A DNA stretch of 64,000 nucleotides from RUG708 sp050946535 (GCA_050946535.1 JBMNUZ010000002.1:124001-188000); one strand, 5' to 3'. Positions 7,940-19,392 are shown, numbered from the stretch's first letter. Numbers and translations: made by a program. Notes: a model not told the origin generated them from the letters alone.

Positions 7940-10593
7940 TGACCGTCCTCCTCTCTTTCCAGGTGGTCTTTGATTTCGTTAAGGTCCATCTTCCGTGACG
8001 GGATCTTTGCAGAGTTTTCGCGAAGTATGCTTCTTATCTTGTCGTTCACTCTGCGGATTTCATCTTCGAACTCGTGGGAAGAGATGAGATGTGCACCCTC
8101 GCCCCTGATGATAGTCTGTTCGAGACCGTCCGAAGTCACTACCGTTATGTCGTAATGAGTTTTGTGATCGTGTGTGAATTTTTCGATATATGAATCTGCG
8201 GTCTGGGCTGTTCTGGTGAATACCACGTGGATATTGCCGTACTCCAGCGTTTCCTCCGGATGCTGTTTTATCCTGTATGCGTCGAAGACCGCTATTATTT
8301 CGTAATCAGTCATGCTCTGATAGTTTGAAAGTATGTCCAGCAGGTGGGCGCGTGCCGAATCGATATTGACTTTGGCAAGCTCCGACGTCTCTTTCCATGC
8401 GAATATGACGTTGTATCCGTCGACGAGCATGAACTTCCTTTCGGGACGCGCCGGAGCGCTGTTGATGCGCGGTTCCGGAGCATTCTGTCTCGAAACGATG
8501 TTTTTCTTGAATTTTTTTCGCGTGTTGTCCCTGCTGCTGTTGGCGTAGAACGTGCGCTTTATGATCGCTTCTACTTCATCCGGACTTATCCAGAGCTCCT
8601 CATGTCTGCCGCGTCTGTCTGACTGCGTGTTTTCCTCCGGGTCTTTTTCTCCGGAGCCGAGCACAGCAGGAATATGCATGTATTCAGGCACCTCGTACCA
8701 CGGAACCGCAAAACCGGCTCCGTGTGAGCAGAAGACCGAATACGACGGATTCTCTGTATCGGCGTCCGGGTCGTAACCGCAGCCGGCAATGACTTCATCT
8801 GCGTCGAGGCACGGCCTGTAACCTCCGAAAGCGAGCGAAAGTTTTCCGAGTCCCTTCGAATAATATGTTACAGTGCTCTGATAATTCTGTATTTTTGAAA
8901 CGGGAGCCATGCCAGTAAGGACCGCGGTGCCGACGCTCTGGCTGATGCTGGTATCGACGGCCTGCATGCCGTCGAGGTCTGTCATGGCGCGGCCGGCGTA
9001 TTCGGACGGCAGCTCGAGAACATACGAGTAATACGGCTCCAGAAGAACGTTTTCAGCGTTCATCAGGCCCTGGCGTACGGCCCTGTATGTAGCCTGGCGG
9101 AAATCTCCGCCCTCGGTGTGCTTAGGGTTCGCGCGGCCGGCCGCGATCGTGAAGCGTACGTCGGTCAGCGGCGATCCGGTGAGCACTCCGGTGAATTCGC
9201 GCTCCTCGAGATGAGTTTTTATGAGCCGCTGCCAGTTAGCTGCGAGGACATCGGTGCTGACAGAACTGTCTACAGTAATGCCGCTTCCAGGTTCGCCGGG
9301 CGAAATGATGATATGAACCTCCGCGTAATGACGCAGCGGCTCGTAGTGCCCGATCCCCTCGACGGGAGCAGCGACCGTCTCGCGGTACATCACGGCACCG
9401 TCTGCAAATGAAACATCTTCGCCGAGACGTTCGCGTATGACGGAGGCAAGCACTTCGGTCTGCACCGCGCCCATGATGCGCACCTGTATCTCCTGCAGCT
9501 GTTCGTTCCAGACCGGATGCAGCTCAGGAATTTCGTCTTCGAGCCCGGAAAGCTCCAGGAAGAGCTTGTGAGGGTCGGTGCCGTCCGGCGGGACGAGTCT
9601 GTAACGCAGTACCGGAACCGTCGCGGGATCGGGCGCGTCAGGCTCGAATCCGCATCCGTCGCCCTGCCTGGAACTGCTTAGCCCCGTAACCTCGCAGACC
9701 GTTCCTGCCGGAGCGCTCTGTACTTCGCTGTACGCGGCTCCGTTGTACAGTCTTATGGAATTGACCTTCGCCTTCCAGGCGTTATCTCCGCTGCCTCCTG
9801 AAATCTCGTCCCTGACATTCAGAACGCCGCCTGTGATCTTCATGTGAGTCAGGCGCGTCCCGCGTTCATCGCGCGATATTTTGAACACGCGCGCACCGAA
9901 TTCCTCCGGGTAAGAAGGCGGTTCGGCGTAGAGCGACAGGGTTTCCATGAATTCGCTTATGCCGGTCATTTTGAGCGCCGATCCGAAGCATACGGGAAAG
10001 AGTTTTCTCTTTCTGACCGCGGCGCGCACGTCGGTGTCGCTGATTTCGCCGGTGTCCAGATAGCGGGAGAGCATATCGTCGTCGCACACGGCCGTGCTCT
10101 CTTCCCATTCAGCGGAGCCTCTTTCGGCAAAACTGACGCAGGCGGGGCTGAGCTCTGAAGCGAGTTCGTTCATGACAGCGGAGCTGTCGAAACCGGGCTG
10201 GTCCGTTTTATTTACGAATATGAAGACTGGGACTTCGTATTTCTGCAGCAGTTTCCAGAGCGTGCGCGTGTGTGTCTGCACACCGTCGGAAGCGCTTATC
10301 ACGAGGACAGCGCAGTCGAGTACTCCGAGCACGCGCTCTGTTTCAGGCGTGAAGTCGGCGTGTCCAGGAGTGTCGAGGAGCTGAATATTCAGATCTCCGA
10401 GCTGGAATCTCGCTTCCTTGGAATATATGGTTATGCCACGGTCTTTTTCTATGTGATCTGTGTCGAGGAATGCATCGCCGTGATCGACGCGTCCGGCGCG
10501 TCTGACGGCTCCTGCATTATACAGGAGTGCTTCAGAAAGCGTCGTCTTGCCTGCGTCGACGTGAGCGAGTATTCCGAGCGTTAAATCTTTCAT
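7936..10593 (-). CDS. EF-G/TetM-like translational GTPase fused to a YacP/Rae1-type NYN endoribonuclease domain
   Basis: 885 residues. Residues 1-680 are a complete translation-factor GTPase: G1 'AHVDAGKTT' (10-18), G3 'DTPGHADF', G4 'NKTD', then EF-G-like domains II-V, including 'LLEPYYSYVLELPSEYAGRAMTDL'. After a basic linker (about 690-719) comes an NYN domain with the acidic residues expected in YacP-type nucleases: Asp725 and Asn728 ('LVDGYN'), Asp771 ('VFDAY'), Asp800 ('TADSYIE') and Asp822 ('TSDG'). Free-standing YacP (Rae1) cuts mRNA in the ribosomal A site. TetM-type GTPases bind the same site. The domain IV tip reads 'ANPKHTEGG' and lacks the SPV of true tetracycline protection proteins, so resistance is unlikely. 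A ribosome-directed nuclease is inferred. ATG at 10593 has AAGGA upstream; yitT is coupled downstream. Confidence 0.88.
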   Translation of the reverse strand: MKDLTLGILAHVDAGKTTLSEALLYNAGAVRRAGRVDHGDAFLDTDHIEKDRGITIYSKEARFQLGDLNIQLLDTPGHADFTPETERVLGVLDCAVLVISASDGVQTHTRTLWKLLQKYEVPVFIFVNKTDQPGFDSSAVMNELASELSPACVSFAERGSAEWEESTAVCDDDMLSRYLDTGEISDTDVRAAVRKRKLFPVCFGSALKMTGISEFMETLSLYAEPPSYPEEFGARVFKISRDERGTRLTHMKITGGVLNVRDEISGGSGDNAWKAKVNSIRLYNGAAYSEVQSAPAGTVCEVTGLSSSRQGDGCGFEPDAPDPATVPVLRYRLVPPDGTDPHKLFLELSGLEDEIPELHPVWNEQLQEIQVRIMGAVQTEVLASVIRERLGEDVSFADGAVMYRETVAAPVEGIGHYEPLRHYAEVHIIISPGEPGSGITVDSSVSTDVLAANWQRLIKTHLEEREFTGVLTGSPLTDVRFTIAAGRANPKHTEGGDFRQATYRAVRQGLMNAENVLLEPYYSYVLELPSEYAGRAMTDLDGMQAVDTSISQSVGTAVLTGMAPVSKIQNYQSTVTYYSKGLGKLSLAFGGYRPCLDADEVIAGCGYDPDADTENPSYSVFCSHGAGFAVPWYEVPEYMHIPAVLGSGEKDPEENTQSDRRGRHEELWISPDEVEAIIKRTFYANSSRDNTRKKFKKNIVSRQNAPEPRINSAPARPERKFMLVDGYNVIFAWKETSELAKVNIDSARAHLLDILSNYQSMTDYEIIAVFDAYRIKQHPEETLEYGNIHVVFTRTAQTADSYIEKFTHDHKTHYDITVVTSDGLEQTIIRGEGAHLISSHEFEDEIRRVNDKIRSILRENSAKIPSRKMDLNEIKDHLEREEDGQ

Positions 10594-10609
10594 GGGATTT
10601 TTCCTTAAG

Positions 10610-10639
10610 CATCTGCTGTGTGGTCATCTGCTGTGTGGT
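10610..10639. repeat. Perfect 15-bp tandem direct repeat in a divergent promoter region
   Basis: CATCTGCTGTGTGGT occurs twice with no gap (10610-10624, 10625-10639). It lies 17 bases upstream of the GTPase-NYN start and immediately before the extended -10 of the opposite gene. It could be a duplicated regulator site for both genes, or simple slippage. Confidence 0.8.
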
Positions 10640-10644
10640 ATAAT
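10636..10644 (+). promoter_or_regulatory. Extended -10 promoter for the nucleoside kinase gene
   Basis: TGGTATAAT (TG-n-TATAAT) has a perfect -10 hexamer at 10639-10644, and the last base of the tandem 15-bp repeat is its first T. No good -35 is present, as is common for extended -10 promoters. The resulting leader is about 170 bases and includes GC-rich inverted segments near 10765-10805. Confidence 0.55.
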
Positions 10645-10820
10645 TAATCTCTACATTAATATGCAAATATTCCGATATGCACACAGTCGATTTTTCGGCC
10701 GGACAGAATCTGATCTGCCGGATAATGAATATAAACTGAAAATATTATATCACAAGGACCGGGCGCGCGGCTGTTCCTGAGCCGTTCGTCCGGAAGGCAG
10801 CCCGCCTGGAGGATGCGTTC

Positions 10821-12491
10821 ATGAATGCAAACATTCTGGTAGAACTTAAAAAAGACGATGATACGTTGAGTCTTTCGGTGCCGAGAGGCATTACAGTCAA
10901 GGAGATAGCCGACACTTACCGCTCGGAGGATCAGATGAATCCTATTTTTGCGCTGGAAAACGGTCTCCCGCGCGATCTGACCCACAAGATACGCCATTCG
11001 TGTACTCTTCAGCTTATCGATATGAGGTCGCGCCTGGCTCGTCTCGCGTATCAGCGCACCGTCTATTTCATATACAAAATAGCGCTGCACGAGCTGCTGC
11101 CGGGAAACGATTCGGCGCTCAGATATCCGCTTAACGACGGACTGCTCGTCGACTTTGAATATCCTGTGGAGAACGTAAGCGAAGCCGCTTACAAAATAGA
11201 GAAGAGAATGAAGGAGATCATCGCTTCGAAAGCGGTTTTTGACAGGAGGATAATCAGCCGCAGCGAAATACTTTCTGCCGACAGTCCGGAATGCATAACC
11301 GACAAGATGACTTCCCTCGTCGAGACGAGCGACATCCAGGAGGTTTTCGAGTTTTCATACGAAGGATTTTCGACGGTGTTTTTCGACCCTATCATGAGGT
11401 GTTCGGAATATATAGACATCTTTGAAATCGTGCCTTACAACGGCAATATTATCATCAGGGTGCCTCATTTTGCAGATCCGGCCGGGCTGAGGCCTTACAG
11501 GGACGACAAGAAGCTTTACAAATCATTCAACGATCTCGTAAAGTGGAGAAACTACATAGGCGTTAAGTACGTAGGAGATCTGAACAGAAAGATACTGAAC
11601 GGCGAGTGGAGAGATCTCATACTTATCAGTGAAGCGCAGCACGAGAAGAAGATCGCCAGGATCGCGGATCAGATAAAGAGGAGCGGCAGGAGGATCGTGC
11701 TGATAGCAGGTCCGTCGGCCTCAGGAAAGACGACTTTCGCGCAGAGGCTCTGCATTCAGCTGCGTGTCAACGGTTTGAAACCTCTTTACATGGGCACAGA
11801 TGATTATTTCCTCGAGAGAAGCGAGATGATTCCGGACAAAAACGGAAAGCTCAATTTCGAGGATCTGTCGGCGTTCGACCTCAAACTGTTCAACGAGCAG
11901 ATGAACGATCTGCTTGCTGGCGATAAGGTCGATATGCCGGTGTTCGATTTTATAACCGGATCGAAGCGATATGGCACGAGGATCACGAGAGCCGAGACCG
12001 ATCAGCCGATCGTGATCGAGGGTATCCACGCCCTCAATCCCAAGCTTACCGAAGGCATTCCTGAAAGCCAGAAATTCAGGATATACATCAGTCCGCTGAC
12101 TGCTCTGAACATAGATCCAAACAACAGGATTCCTGTCACCGACCTGAGACTCATAAGGCGCATGGCCAGAGATATGAGGTCAAGAGGAAGGACGGCCGAG
12201 CAGACGCTCGAGCAGTGGAACGATGTGAGAAGAGGCGAGGAGAAGAACATATTCCCGTTCAACGGCGAAGCCGACGTGCTTTTCAACTCCACAGTGGTAT
12301 ACGAGCTAGCCGTCTTAAGGCCTCTTGTTGAGGACGGGCTCAAGGCCGTACAGCCTGGTGATCTGAAATATCAGGACGCACAGAGACTGCTGAGGCTGCT
12401 GAGATGCGTGACGCCGCTGAAGGATTACAGCACGATCAATACGAATTCGATCATGCGTGAGTTCATCGGAGGAGGAATCTGGGTCAAATAG
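10821..12491 (+). CDS. Uridine-kinase-like nucleoside kinase with threonyl-tRNA-synthetase-like N-terminal domains
   Basis: 556 residues. The first 60 resemble a TGS domain and about 60-240 resemble the second additional domain of threonyl-tRNA synthetase. The catalytic P-loop kinase starts near 290: Walker A 'GPSASGKTT' (about 296-304), then 'GTDDYFLERSEM' and 'PIVIEGIHALNP', which match uridine/cytidine kinase segments. It probably phosphorylates a nucleoside or related small molecule; this architecture is common in Clostridia but its substrate is not established. GGAGG lies ten bases upstream of the ATG. Transcribed divergently from the GTPase-NYN gene. Confidence 0.82.
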   Translation: MNANILVELKKDDDTLSLSVPRGITVKEIADTYRSEDQMNPIFALENGLPRDLTHKIRHSCTLQLIDMRSRLARLAYQRTVYFIYKIALHELLPGNDSALRYPLNDGLLVDFEYPVENVSEAAYKIEKRMKEIIASKAVFDRRIISRSEILSADSPECITDKMTSLVETSDIQEVFEFSYEGFSTVFFDPIMRCSEYIDIFEIVPYNGNIIIRVPHFADPAGLRPYRDDKKLYKSFNDLVKWRNYIGVKYVGDLNRKILNGEWRDLILISEAQHEKKIARIADQIKRSGRRIVLIAGPSASGKTTFAQRLCIQLRVNGLKPLYMGTDDYFLERSEMIPDKNGKLNFEDLSAFDLKLFNEQMNDLLAGDKVDMPVFDFITGSKRYGTRITRAETDQPIVIEGIHALNPKLTEGIPESQKFRIYISPLTALNIDPNNRIPVTDLRLIRRMARDMRSRGRTAEQTLEQWNDVRRGEEKNIFPFNGEADVLFNSTVVYELAVLRPLVEDGLKAVQPGDLKYQDAQRLLRLLRCVTPLKDYSTINTNSIMREFIGGGIWVK

Positions 12492-12815
12492 CAGGCTCAA
12501 AGCGCTTGCCGTTCTGTAAGATTAGAGCTTTGCCTTTCTGTGTCTGTGCGCATGGTCTTGCGCCTGTGTGCATTTGCGAATGCGCACGAATGCGTGTGCT
12601 GAGCCGCGCCTGAATGAGCTTGAATGTTACCTGCGGCGCCGTGTTTGTATGAGCTTACGCTGTGCCTGGGTGCGCTTCCTAAACTGTATTTGGATGCGCT
12701 TACGGCGCTTGGCTGCAGTTCAATAATGAATCCGGCTGAGCACAATTATAGCTTTGATAGCTTTGCGATTAAATAATAAAAAATTTAAAATACATGAATA
12801 TCAGGAGAGAATGAC
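12492..12815. other. Gene-free spacer with degenerate GC-rich repeats
   Basis: I see no credible gene in these 324 bases. About 12530-12720 contains irregular repetitions of a TG(A/C)GCTT(A/G)C-like unit (for example TGAGCTTACG, TGCGCTTCC, TGCGCTTACGG) and runs of GTGTG/GCGCA. The last 80 bases are AT-rich and would hold the nfo promoter; no clear -35/-10 pair is visible. Confidence 0.5.
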
Positions 12816-13670
12816 ATGAACGATATATACCTCGGCTGCCACCTTTCAATTTCAAAGGGATACGCCGCTGCTGCGAGGCAGGCGGTCTCGATAGGAGCCA
12901 ACACGTTTCAGTTCTTTACGAGAAATCCCAGAGGAGGCAGCGCGAAGAAGAAGGACGAAAAAGATATAGCGAAACTCGCTGAGATAATGAAGGAGCACAA
13001 TTTCGGCCCGCTTCTGGCCCACGCTCCCTATACGATGAATCTGTGCTCGGCGAAAGAGGATGTCAGAAATTTCGCGCGAGGCATCTTCAAAGAAGATATC
13101 GAACGCATGAGAGACCTGCCTGATGCGAGGTTCCTGTTTCATCCGGGAAGCCACACAGGGCAGGGCGCGGAAAAAGGCATTCAGGAGATCGTGGATGCGA
13201 TAAACGAAGCTGTTACAGAAGACGACGGCCCGGTAGTGCTTCTCGAAGGCATGGCAGGCAAGGGCTCAGAGATCGGACGCAGCTTCGACGAGCTCAGGCA
13301 GATAATTCAGGGCGCCAATCACAGTAAAAGACTCGGCATCGTAATCGACACGTGCCACATGCATGCCGCGGGGTACGATATCGTAAACGATCTCGACGGC
13401 GTGCTCCAGGAAATAGATAAAAAGATCGGACTCGACAGAGTCGGCGGCATACACGTGAACGACGATATGAACGAGCTCGGATCTCACAAAGACAGACACC
13501 AGGCCATCGGCAGAGGCACGATCGGTCTCGATGCGATCGCCGCAGTAGTTGCTGACAGCAGACTCGCGGGCCGTCCGTTCTGCCTCGAAACACCTCACAA
13601 GGATGTGTCGGAGTACGGCGAAGAGATAAGAATGATAAGGGAGAAGATCGGAGCACCGCTCGCAGAGTAG
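12816..13670 (+). CDS. nfo: Deoxyribonuclease IV (AP endonuclease, endonuclease IV)
   Basis: 284 residues, the normal length for the family. The TIM-barrel metal ligands are visible in order: 'GCHLSISKG' near the start, 'FHPGSHTGQG' (about 110), 'LLEGMAGKG', 'VIDTCHMHAAGYD' (about 177) and 'IHVNDDMNELGSHKDRH' (about 214-230), ending in 'FCLETP'. Endonuclease IV cleaves DNA 5' of abasic sites with a trinuclear zinc centre in base excision repair. AGGAGA lies eight bases before the ATG. It precedes pcrA and ligA on the same strand, giving a repair-themed neighbourhood. Confidence 0.95.
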   Translation: MNDIYLGCHLSISKGYAAAARQAVSIGANTFQFFTRNPRGGSAKKKDEKDIAKLAEIMKEHNFGPLLAHAPYTMNLCSAKEDVRNFARGIFKEDIERMRDLPDARFLFHPGSHTGQGAEKGIQEIVDAINEAVTEDDGPVVLLEGMAGKGSEIGRSFDELRQIIQGANHSKRLGIVIDTCHMHAAGYDIVNDLDGVLQEIDKKIGLDRVGGIHVNDDMNELGSHKDRHQAIGRGTIGLDAIAAVVADSRLAGRPFCLETPHKDVSEYGEEIRMIREKIGAPLAE

Positions 13671-13877
13671 AGGCTGAGGGCGCCTGAGGATCAAAAAACT
13701 CACTGCAGGCGGCCGTAAAGCAGTCTGCCTCATAAGGAAACTCACAGAGCAAAGGCTGTGACTTTGCCCGGCCGCACAGGCAACAGGTGCCGTGCGGGCA
13801 GCAGACACAAAGGTAAATAATATATATATAGATGGAAAACAGATCAGATAATATTGATAGAAAGAGTAACAGGAGAT

Positions 13878-16163
13878 ATGCAGAGAAATAATGAAATAAG
13901 TTATCTTGCCGATCTGAACGACAACCAGTATGATGCGGCTGTGAATATCGAGGGTCCGATGCTGATTCTGGCCGGTGCAGGCAGCGGCAAGACGAGCACC
14001 ATGACAAGGCGCATAGCGTACATGATACGCGAAAAAGGCGTCTCGCCGTACAACATCCTGGCTGTAACCTTCACGAACAAGGCTGCCGCGGAAATGAGGG
14101 AGAGAGTAGAATCTCTCGTCGGCAGAGGGCTTAACATCTGGATCATGACATTTCATTCTGCATGTCTGAGGATACTCCGCATGAACGCGGAAGAGGCAGG
14201 ATATCTGCCGAACCTCACGGTCTACGATCCTGTCGATCAGAAGACCGTGATAAAAAACTGCATAAAAGAAGCCGGAGCCGACGACAAGGTTTACACTCCG
14301 AAGATAGTCCTCAGCCGCATAAGCAAGGCGAAGGAAAAGGGCATGGACAGCGCAGCGTACGCAGCCGAAGCCAGCTCGTACAAGGAGCGCACGATTGCGA
14401 ATCTATATGCCAGGTACGAGACGAAGCTGATGAAAAACAACGCCGTCGATTTCGACGACATGATATGGCGCGTCGTAAAGATGTTCGACGAGCATCCGGA
14501 AGTGCTGGCGAAGTACCGCGAACGTTTCCATTACATAATGGTGGACGAGTACCAGGATACGAATGCCATGCAGTACAAGCTCGTAAAGGCGCTCGCAGGA
14601 GACAGACGGAACATCTGCGTGGTAGGCGACGACGACCAGTGTATATATGAATGGCGCGGAGCAGATATCCAGAATATCCTTTCATTCGAGAAGGATTTTC
14701 CAGGTGCGCGCGTTATAAAACTAGAGCAGAACTACCGCTCGGCCGGAAATATCCTGAAGGCAGCGCACAGCGTGATTTCACACAACAAGCAGCGCAAGGA
14801 CAAGAAGCTCTGGACAACGGCCGACGACGGCAGCCGGATCACATATAAAAGGCTCGAAAACGAGAGGGCTGAGGCGGCATTTATTGCAGATGAGATCTCG
14901 CGCCTCACGTTCGAAGAGGGACGCAGATACGAAGATTTTGCAATTCTCTACAGGACGAACGCCCAGTCGAGAACTTTCGAGGAAACCTTCGCGATGAAAG
15001 GTATACCGTATGTGCTGAGAGGAAGCCTGAGATTCTACGACCGCAAGGAAATAAAGGACATGACCGCGTACATGCGTCTTGTGGTAAATCCTGACGACGA
15101 CATCGCGCTTACCAGAGTTATCAACGTGCCGAAGCGCGGCATAGGCCCTCATACAATGGATAAACTCGGAGTCCTCGCGCAGCAGAGGGATATCAGCATA
15201 CTCAGACTCATGACTGATGAGACGGTGGTCAGCGGACTTTCTTCAAAAGCTGCTTCCTCTGTCAGAGGATTTGTAAGCCTGATCGCCGAATGCAGGGCGG
15301 CGATGAACGACGCAAGTATCGAGGACATATACGACAGACTTCTCGCAGGAAGCGGATATCTGAATGCTCTGGAATCCGACGACAGCGAAGAAGCTCAGAG
15401 CAGGTTAGAGAATCTGATGGAGTTCAAATCCGCAATCGGAGAGCGCGAGGCTGCAGATCCCGGGATGACGCTTACTGACTTTCTCGAGAATATAACACTC
15501 GACGCCGAGGTTGAAAAAACAGACGATGAATCGTCTTCAGACAAGGTGGTGCTCATGACGCTTCACAGCGCCAAGGGTCTCGAGTTCCCGATAGTATTCA
15601 TAGCGGGTCTGGAGGACGGACTGTTCCCGGGCTACAGGGCTATGGATTCCGAGGAAGGCGTGTCCGAAGAGCGCCGTCTCTGTTACGTAGGCATTACGAG
15701 GGCGAAGCAGAAGTTATACATGACCAGCGCGAAGACGAGGACTCTGTACGGACGAACCGATTACACGATGGAATCGCAGTTTCTTTCGGAACTGGACCAG
15801 TCGCTGCTCGATCAGGATTCGGACGAAGTAGGAGCCGGTTCGATCGATACGAGAACCGACGGATACAAGTCAGACGTTCATTACAGCGCATCCAACCGGC
15901 CGTTTTCGTTCGACCCTATCAGAGAACAAGCCAATAAGATCAAAAAGAAAAACAACGATATCAAGAGGCGCAAATCGTCGGCGGCCGGGAAATATCTGCC
16001 GGGAATGCAGGTTCACCACAAGAAGTTCGGGGACGGGACGATTCTGGCCGTTACCGATTCGGTCGTCAAGGTTGCGTTCGACAGCGCGGGAATCAAGAAG
16101 CTGGCAGCAGGAATCGCTCCTCTTGAGATAATCGGACAAGCGCCGCAGGAATTGCAGGAATAG
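13878..16163 (+). CDS. pcrA: ATP-dependent DNA helicase, UvrD/PcrA family
   Basis: About 761 residues. Superfamily 1A helicase motifs in order: Q motif 'LNDNQYDAA', I 'LAGAGSGKTS', Ia 'FTNKAAAEMRERV', II 'MVDEYQDTN', III 'VGDDDQCIYEWRGAD', IV 'LEQNYRS', V 'VVLMTLHSAKGLEF', VI 'CYVGITRAKQKLY'. The C-terminus has the small PcrA tail 'MQVHHKKFGDGTILAV' that contacts RNA polymerase in Bacillus. PcrA removes stalled complexes and acts in nucleotide excision repair and plasmid rolling-circle replication. Start is uncertain: the ATG at 13878 has AGGAG only two bases upstream, while an in-frame TTG at 13854 has no ribosome site; the ATG fits family N-termini better. Confidence 0.93.
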   Translation: MQRNNEISYLADLNDNQYDAAVNIEGPMLILAGAGSGKTSTMTRRIAYMIREKGVSPYNILAVTFTNKAAAEMRERVESLVGRGLNIWIMTFHSACLRILRMNAEEAGYLPNLTVYDPVDQKTVIKNCIKEAGADDKVYTPKIVLSRISKAKEKGMDSAAYAAEASSYKERTIANLYARYETKLMKNNAVDFDDMIWRVVKMFDEHPEVLAKYRERFHYIMVDEYQDTNAMQYKLVKALAGDRRNICVVGDDDQCIYEWRGADIQNILSFEKDFPGARVIKLEQNYRSAGNILKAAHSVISHNKQRKDKKLWTTADDGSRITYKRLENERAEAAFIADEISRLTFEEGRRYEDFAILYRTNAQSRTFEETFAMKGIPYVLRGSLRFYDRKEIKDMTAYMRLVVNPDDDIALTRVINVPKRGIGPHTMDKLGVLAQQRDISILRLMTDETVVSGLSSKAASSVRGFVSLIAECRAAMNDASIEDIYDRLLAGSGYLNALESDDSEEAQSRLENLMEFKSAIGEREAADPGMTLTDFLENITLDAEVEKTDDESSSDKVVLMTLHSAKGLEFPIVFIAGLEDGLFPGYRAMDSEEGVSEERRLCYVGITRAKQKLYMTSAKTRTLYGRTDYTMESQFLSELDQSLLDQDSDEVGAGSIDTRTDGYKSDVHYSASNRPFSFDPIREQANKIKKKNNDIKRRKSSAAGKYLPGMQVHHKKFGDGTILAVTDSVVKVAFDSAGIKKLAAGIAPLEIIGQAPQELQE

Positions 16164-16271
16164 CAAAAATGGAGGAATATTGTTATCGCATCAGGTTTAC
16201 GGCAGAATCATCTGTCCGCTTCGTGATGCGCCGAACAGTTATTTGAACAAAGTGCTGAATGCACGTGGTGA

Positions 16272-18332
<2,061 letters not shown>

Positions 18333-18414
18333 TATCAGGGCAGGAAGCTCAGAGAATTTAATGCGAATTTATTGCGGAAATCGATCATTCCGCATATCTG
18401 GAGAAAGAGGAAAA

Positions 18415-19392
18415 ATGAGAACCGGAAAGCTTGACAATGATACGTTGGAGAGGCTTGTACTGAACAAGATAAGATACAAACGCGAAGAGGTGAAAGTCAG
18501 TCCGGCGGTCGGAGAGGACTGCGCGGTAATCGACTTCGGTGATTACAACTGTGTCATGTCAACAGACCCGATCACTGCCTCGGTAAAAGATATAGGAAGG
18601 CTGGCCGTCAACATTTCATGCAACGACATCGCATCTAACGGCTGCCAGCCTCTCGGCATCATGCTGACTGTCATGCTCCCGCCGGAGATAACCGAAGAGG
18701 AGATGGAGAGGATAATGCAGGATGCAGCCGTCGAGGCGGAGCGCAATCAAGTGCAGATCATAGGCGGCCATACGGAAGTCACTCCCGTCGTAAAAGCCCC
18801 TGTCATCTCGGCGACCGCCGTGGCACGCCAGCCGGTTTCGGAAGGAGTTTACAGGACTGCCGCTCCGGGCGACTACATCATCATGACCAAGGCAGTAGGC
18901 CTTGAGGGAAGCGGCATAATCGCATCCGACCGCGAGGATGAATGCAGAAAGTTCCTCAGCAGCGAAGAGATCGCAGAGGCGCAGTCGTATCTGAACGAAA
19001 CGAGTGTAGTGCGCGAAGGCGTTCTTGCAGGCAGAGCCGGTGCAGGTCCCATGCATGACGTTACAGAAGGCGGCATCGCAGGCGCCGTCTGGGAGATCAC
19101 GCACATAGGCGGAGTCGGAGCCGATATCGATTTCGAAAAGATTCCGGTGAGACCCGTGACGGCGAAAATATGCAGCCACTACGGACTCGATCCGTACAGG
19201 CTGATTTCAAGCGGCTGCATGCTGATAATAGCCGAAGCAGACGTCATGGAAGAGCTCGAGAAATCGTTCTCGGAGGAAGGAATCGACTACACCGTGATAG
19301 GAAGGATAGTCCCGGAAGAACAGGGAATGAAGATAGATCCGCCTGGCAGAGACGAGCTTATCAAGGCTCTCTACGGCGGCGACGGCGAGTAG
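18415..19392 (+). CDS. AIR synthase-related protein (HypE-like)
   Basis: 325 residues from the ATG at 18415, which has GAGG six bases upstream; an earlier in-frame ATG at 18361 has none. The fold is the PurM/ThiL/HypE/SelD superfamily: 'SPAVGEDCAVIDFGDYNCVMSTDPI' holds the metal/ATP-binding aspartates, and 'GGHTEVTPVV', 'GPMHDVTEGG' and 'SSGCMLII' are the conserved glycine-rich and aspartate segments. The closest match by eye is HypE, but no other hydrogenase-maturation genes are in view and the C-terminal cysteine of HypE ('PRIC') is missing. It therefore likely acts on another carboxamide or phosphate substrate. Confidence 0.75.
   Translation: MRTGKLDNDTLERLVLNKIRYKREEVKVSPAVGEDCAVIDFGDYNCVMSTDPITASVKDIGRLAVNISCNDIASNGCQPLGIMLTVMLPPEITEEEMERIMQDAAVEAERNQVQIIGGHTEVTPVVKAPVISATAVARQPVSEGVYRTAAPGDYIIMTKAVGLEGSGIIASDREDECRKFLSSEEIAEAQSYLNETSVVREGVLAGRAGAGPMHDVTEGGIAGAVWEITHIGGVGADIDFEKIPVRPVTAKICSHYGLDPYRLISSGCMLIIAEADVMEELEKSFSEEGIDYTVIGRIVPEEQGMKIDPPGRDELIKALYGGDGE

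Noticed and set aside
7936..10593. Tetracycline resistance (TetM/TetO) gene
   Set aside because: The GTPase resembles that family overall, but the domain IV tip reads ANPKHTEGG rather than the SPV tip of protection proteins, and a nuclease domain is fused at the C-terminus.
12497..12745. 82-residue minus-strand open frame in the nfo upstream spacer
   Set aside because: It tracks the repeat-rich composition and has no recognisable start site or motif.
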